8,984 bases of DNA from Bacteroidales bacterium (GTDB lineage: Bacteria; Bacteroidota; Bacteroidia; Bacteroidales; Tenuifilaceae). The stretch lies in the NCBI GenBank assembly GCA_008933525.1, contig WBUV01000096.1, positions 1 to 8,984 on the forward strand, in the 5' to 3' direction. A model generated the notes under the pieces. That model saw nothing but the letters and a program-made list of their open reading frames with translations. It was not told where the DNA came from and searched no databases. Positions 7,185-8,984 of this stretch are shown here, piece by piece. The position numbers and the translations under genes are program-made. Each line of letters opens with the position of its first letter. The first letter of the stretch is position 1.

Positions 7185-8729
7185 TTAGAACGGTATATTG
7201 CTATTATCGATTCCCTTGCTTGGGCGGAAATCGAAATCGCTTTCACCAAATGAATCATCGTTCATTTTTGATGAATAGGTAACGGGTATCGAAGCTGTGA
7301 ACGAAGCCGATGCTGCTGGTTGCATGCCGGAGTAGTCCGTATCGTCCAAATCCGAGAAACGGGCCATTTCCTTTTGGAATCGTAGTTTTACATCTTCCAC
7401 GGCTCCGTTACGGTGCTTAGCCACAATAATTTCGGCAACACCTTGCGTTGAGTTTCCATCCTCATCCTCTAGCAAGCCGTAGTATTCAGGTCTGTGGATG
7501 AATGTTACAACGTCGGCATCTTGCTCAATAGCCCCCGATTCGCGAAGGTCAGAAAGTTGCGGACGTTTGTTGCCACCACGTGTTTCAACCGATCGGTTTA
7601 GCTGCGATAACGCTAGAATTGGAACATTCAACTCCTTTGCAATTGCCTTTAATGAACGTGAAATTGTACTAACCTCCTGTTCGCGGTTGCCTTTGGTTTC
7701 GGCAGGGCCAGTCATAAGTTGAAGGTAGTCAATAACCACAACTCCAATATTGTGCTGCGCCTTTAATCGCCTACACTTTGCTCTAAACTCAAAGATTGAT
7801 AGGGCAGGGGTGTCGTCAATAAATATCTTAGCCTCGGATAGGTTTTTAATTTTTACGGTGAGTTGAGTCCACTCATCCTGGGTGATTTTACCGTTACGGA
7901 TTTTTTCCGACGAAAGACCCGATTCGCTAACAATTAAGCGGTTCACCAGCTGAATGTTCGACATCTCAAGCGAGAAAAACGCGACTGGCACTTTATGGTC
8001 AACCGCCATATTGCGGGCCATGGAGAGCACGAACGCCGTTTTACCCATCGATGGACGTGCAGCAACGATGATAAGGTCAGAGCGTTGCCAGCCCGAAGTA
8101 AGCCTGTCCAAATTGGTAAAACCTGAAGGAACGCCGCTTAAACCGTCCTCGCGTTTGCCAGCCTCTTCAATCTGCTTAATGGCCTTCATCACAATATTGC
8201 TGATAGGCTGTGTGTCGCTTTTTATATTACCCTCAGCAACCTTAAATAGTTCCATTTCGGAGTAGTCCAGCAACTCATCAACATCAACATCCTCGTCAAA
8301 CGATTTATTCTGAATATCGGTGGCAACTCTAATCAGTTCACGTTGAATGTACTTTTGGGCGATAATTTTGGAGTGGTACTCCAAGTGAGCCGCAGAACCA
8401 ACTTTGGTGGTGAGTTGGGCAAGGAATGGAGCTCCGCCAATTTCATCGAGTTTCTCCTTTTTGCGAAGTTCCTCGCTTACGGTTAGTAGGTCAATTGGTT
8501 CTAGTCGCGATGATAAATCCTGAATAGCTTTAAAGATAGTTTGGTGCGATTCCTTATAGAAGCACTCGGGCTTTAAAACCTCGCTCACTGCAATAATGGC
8601 GTCTTTTTCAACCATTATTGCACCAAGTACGGCTTCCTCCAAATCGAGTGCTTGGGGTGGAATCTTACCTAGTTCTGCTCCAATTGGTTTGGGCTTATAT
8701 TGCTTGTTATATGTTCGTTTTTCGGCCAT
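7185..8729 (-). CDS. dnaB: Replicative DNA helicase DnaB
   Basis: The hexameric helicase that unwinds DNA ahead of the replication fork. The protein has 514 residues. The N-terminal DnaB domain spans about 24-125 (PPQALDLEEAVLGAIM), followed by a helical linker and the RecA-like motor. Motor motifs are Walker A ARPSMGKT (224-231), SLEMS (253-257), Walker B VVVIDYLQL (330-338), SQLNR (375-379) and RPQLSDLRESGAIEQDAD (389-406). No intein interrupts the Walker A site, a common insertion point. Residues from about 458 on form a low-complexity tail rich in Asp and Ser that ends in IPF, similar to the acidic tip of single-strand binding proteins. The gene is convergent with the HAD phosphatase with only 6 bases between stop codons, leaving no room for a separate terminator. 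The ATG at 8729 fits family starts. Confidence 0.97.
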   Translation of the reverse strand: MAEKRTYNKQYKPKPIGAELGKIPPQALDLEEAVLGAIMVEKDAIIAVSEVLKPECFYKESHQTIFKAIQDLSSRLEPIDLLTVSEELRKKEKLDEIGGAPFLAQLTTKVGSAAHLEYHSKIIAQKYIQRELIRVATDIQNKSFDEDVDVDELLDYSEMELFKVAEGNIKSDTQPISNIVMKAIKQIEEAGKREDGLSGVPSGFTNLDRLTSGWQRSDLIIVAARPSMGKTAFVLSMARNMAVDHKVPVAFFSLEMSNIQLVNRLIVSESGLSSEKIRNGKITQDEWTQLTVKIKNLSEAKIFIDDTPALSIFEFRAKCRRLKAQHNIGVVVIDYLQLMTGPAETKGNREQEVSTISRSLKAIAKELNVPILALSQLNRSVETRGGNKRPQLSDLRESGAIEQDADVVTFIHRPEYYGLLEDEDGNSTQGVAEIIVAKHRNGAVEDVKLRFQKEMARFSDLDDTDYSGMQPAASASFTASIPVTYSSKMNDDSFGESDFDFRPSKGIDNSNIPF

Positions 8730-8747
8730 TTTTCAAAAATTAGGATG

Positions 8748-8755
8748 CAAAGTTA
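8748..8755 (-). promoter_or_regulatory. Candidate -7 element (TAACTTTG) for dnaB
   Basis: The minus strand reads TAACTTTG, an exact TAnnTTTG match, 18 bases before the dnaB ATG. There is no clear TTG at -33, so the match is partial. Confidence 0.4.
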
Positions 8756-8911
8756 ACCTTCGAGTTTAGTTTTTCCTTGGTTAAGCCTATATGTTTTTGC
8801 ACAAAATTTATTGGCTTGCTAACAAGTTATTAACAGATTGGGTAAGCGTTAAATGTTGTTATTCTTTTAGTGAATTTGGGCAAATCAGGTTAAATTTCGA
8901 ACATGGTTTGC

Positions 8912-8919
8912 TATATTTG
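8912..8919 (+). promoter_or_regulatory. Candidate -7 element (TATATTTG) for the gene at the right edge
   Basis: TATATTTG matches TAnnTTTG and ends 23 bases before the ATG at 8943. No -33 TTG is visible at normal spacing. It supports the reading of 8943 as the beginning of a gene. Confidence 0.4.
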
Positions 8920-8942
8920 CTAATGTTTGAAATGGTAAAATT

Positions 8943-8984
8943 ATGGTAAAGTCGGGAATCGCTATAATACTAATAGGATTTATT
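8943..8984 (+). CDS. Start of a gene cut by the window edge, hydrophobic N-terminus
   Basis: An ATG at 8943 opens a frame of 14 codons to the window end, reading MVKSGIAIILIGFI. The short basic beginning followed by a hydrophobic run looks like a signal peptide or first membrane segment. The ATG at 8932 is in another frame and stops after five codons, so 8943 is the better start. The product cannot be named from so little sequence. It is divergent from dnaB across a 213-base gap that holds only promoter-like elements. Confidence 0.45.
   Translation, partial: MVKSGIAIILIGFI

Noticed and set aside
7980..8100. Intein in the dnaB Walker A region
   Set aside because: ARPSMGKT is continuous and the protein has the normal length, so there is no insertion.
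7954..8265. 103-codon open frame on the plus strand inside dnaB
   Set aside because: It is fully antisense to a well-conserved dnaB region and its translation shows no recognisable motif. It is a shadow frame.
8826..8834. TTATTAACA-like site upstream of dnaB as a DnaA box or origin
   Set aside because: It departs from the DnaA box consensus, stands alone, and has no companion boxes or unwinding element. The GTTATTAAC palindrome is short enough to be chance.
1..8984. Mobile element, prophage or defence island
   Set aside because: No transposase, integrase, terminal inverted repeats, tRNA target or defence domain is seen; the gene set is housekeeping in character.

Overview
The window looks like an ordinary chromosomal stretch from a Bacteroidota bacterium, probably of the Bacteroidales/Marinilabiliales kind. 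The reasons are the low G+C content, the absence of clear Shine-Dalgarno sequences, several copies of the Bacteroidota -7 promoter element TAnnTTTG just upstream of genes, an outer-membrane DUF5686 protein with an N-terminal carboxypeptidase-regulatory-like domain, and conserved proteins of that phylum. This placement is inferred from sequence character, not from a search.

Layout from left to right: a repeat-bearing spacer (1-80); a thymidine kinase gene on the minus strand (81-677) with an amber codon where a Glu codon is expected just before the P-loop; a divergent promoter region; a conserved hypothetical protein (752-1507, plus); a repeat-rich spacer (1508-1652); rsmI, the 16S rRNA C1402 2'-O-methyltransferase (1653-2354, plus); a convergent gap with a small hairpin; a large DUF5686 outer-membrane protein (2406-5081, minus) lying downstream of a DEAD-box RNA helicase on the same strand (5150-6283, TTG start); a divergent promoter region; a YjjG-like HAD phosphatase (6460-7178, plus) broken by a one-base deletion; the replicative helicase dnaB (7185-8729, minus), convergent with the phosphatase and only 6 bases away; and the first 14 codons of a further plus-strand gene at the right edge.

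Most genes are housekeeping: ribosome maturation (rsmI), RNA remodelling (DEAD-box helicase), replication (dnaB) and envelope biology (DUF5686). The most notable point is that two of the seven complete loci carry a single clean lesion in otherwise well-conserved coding sequence, and both act on pyrimidine nucleotides: Tdk makes dTMP, and YjjG-type phosphatases remove phosphate from dTMP/dUMP-like nucleotides. This could be recent parallel loss of a salvage/detoxification pair, or simply two base-level errors in an assembly. The sequence alone cannot separate these.

I see no mobile element, CRISPR array, tRNA, rRNA or defence system here.
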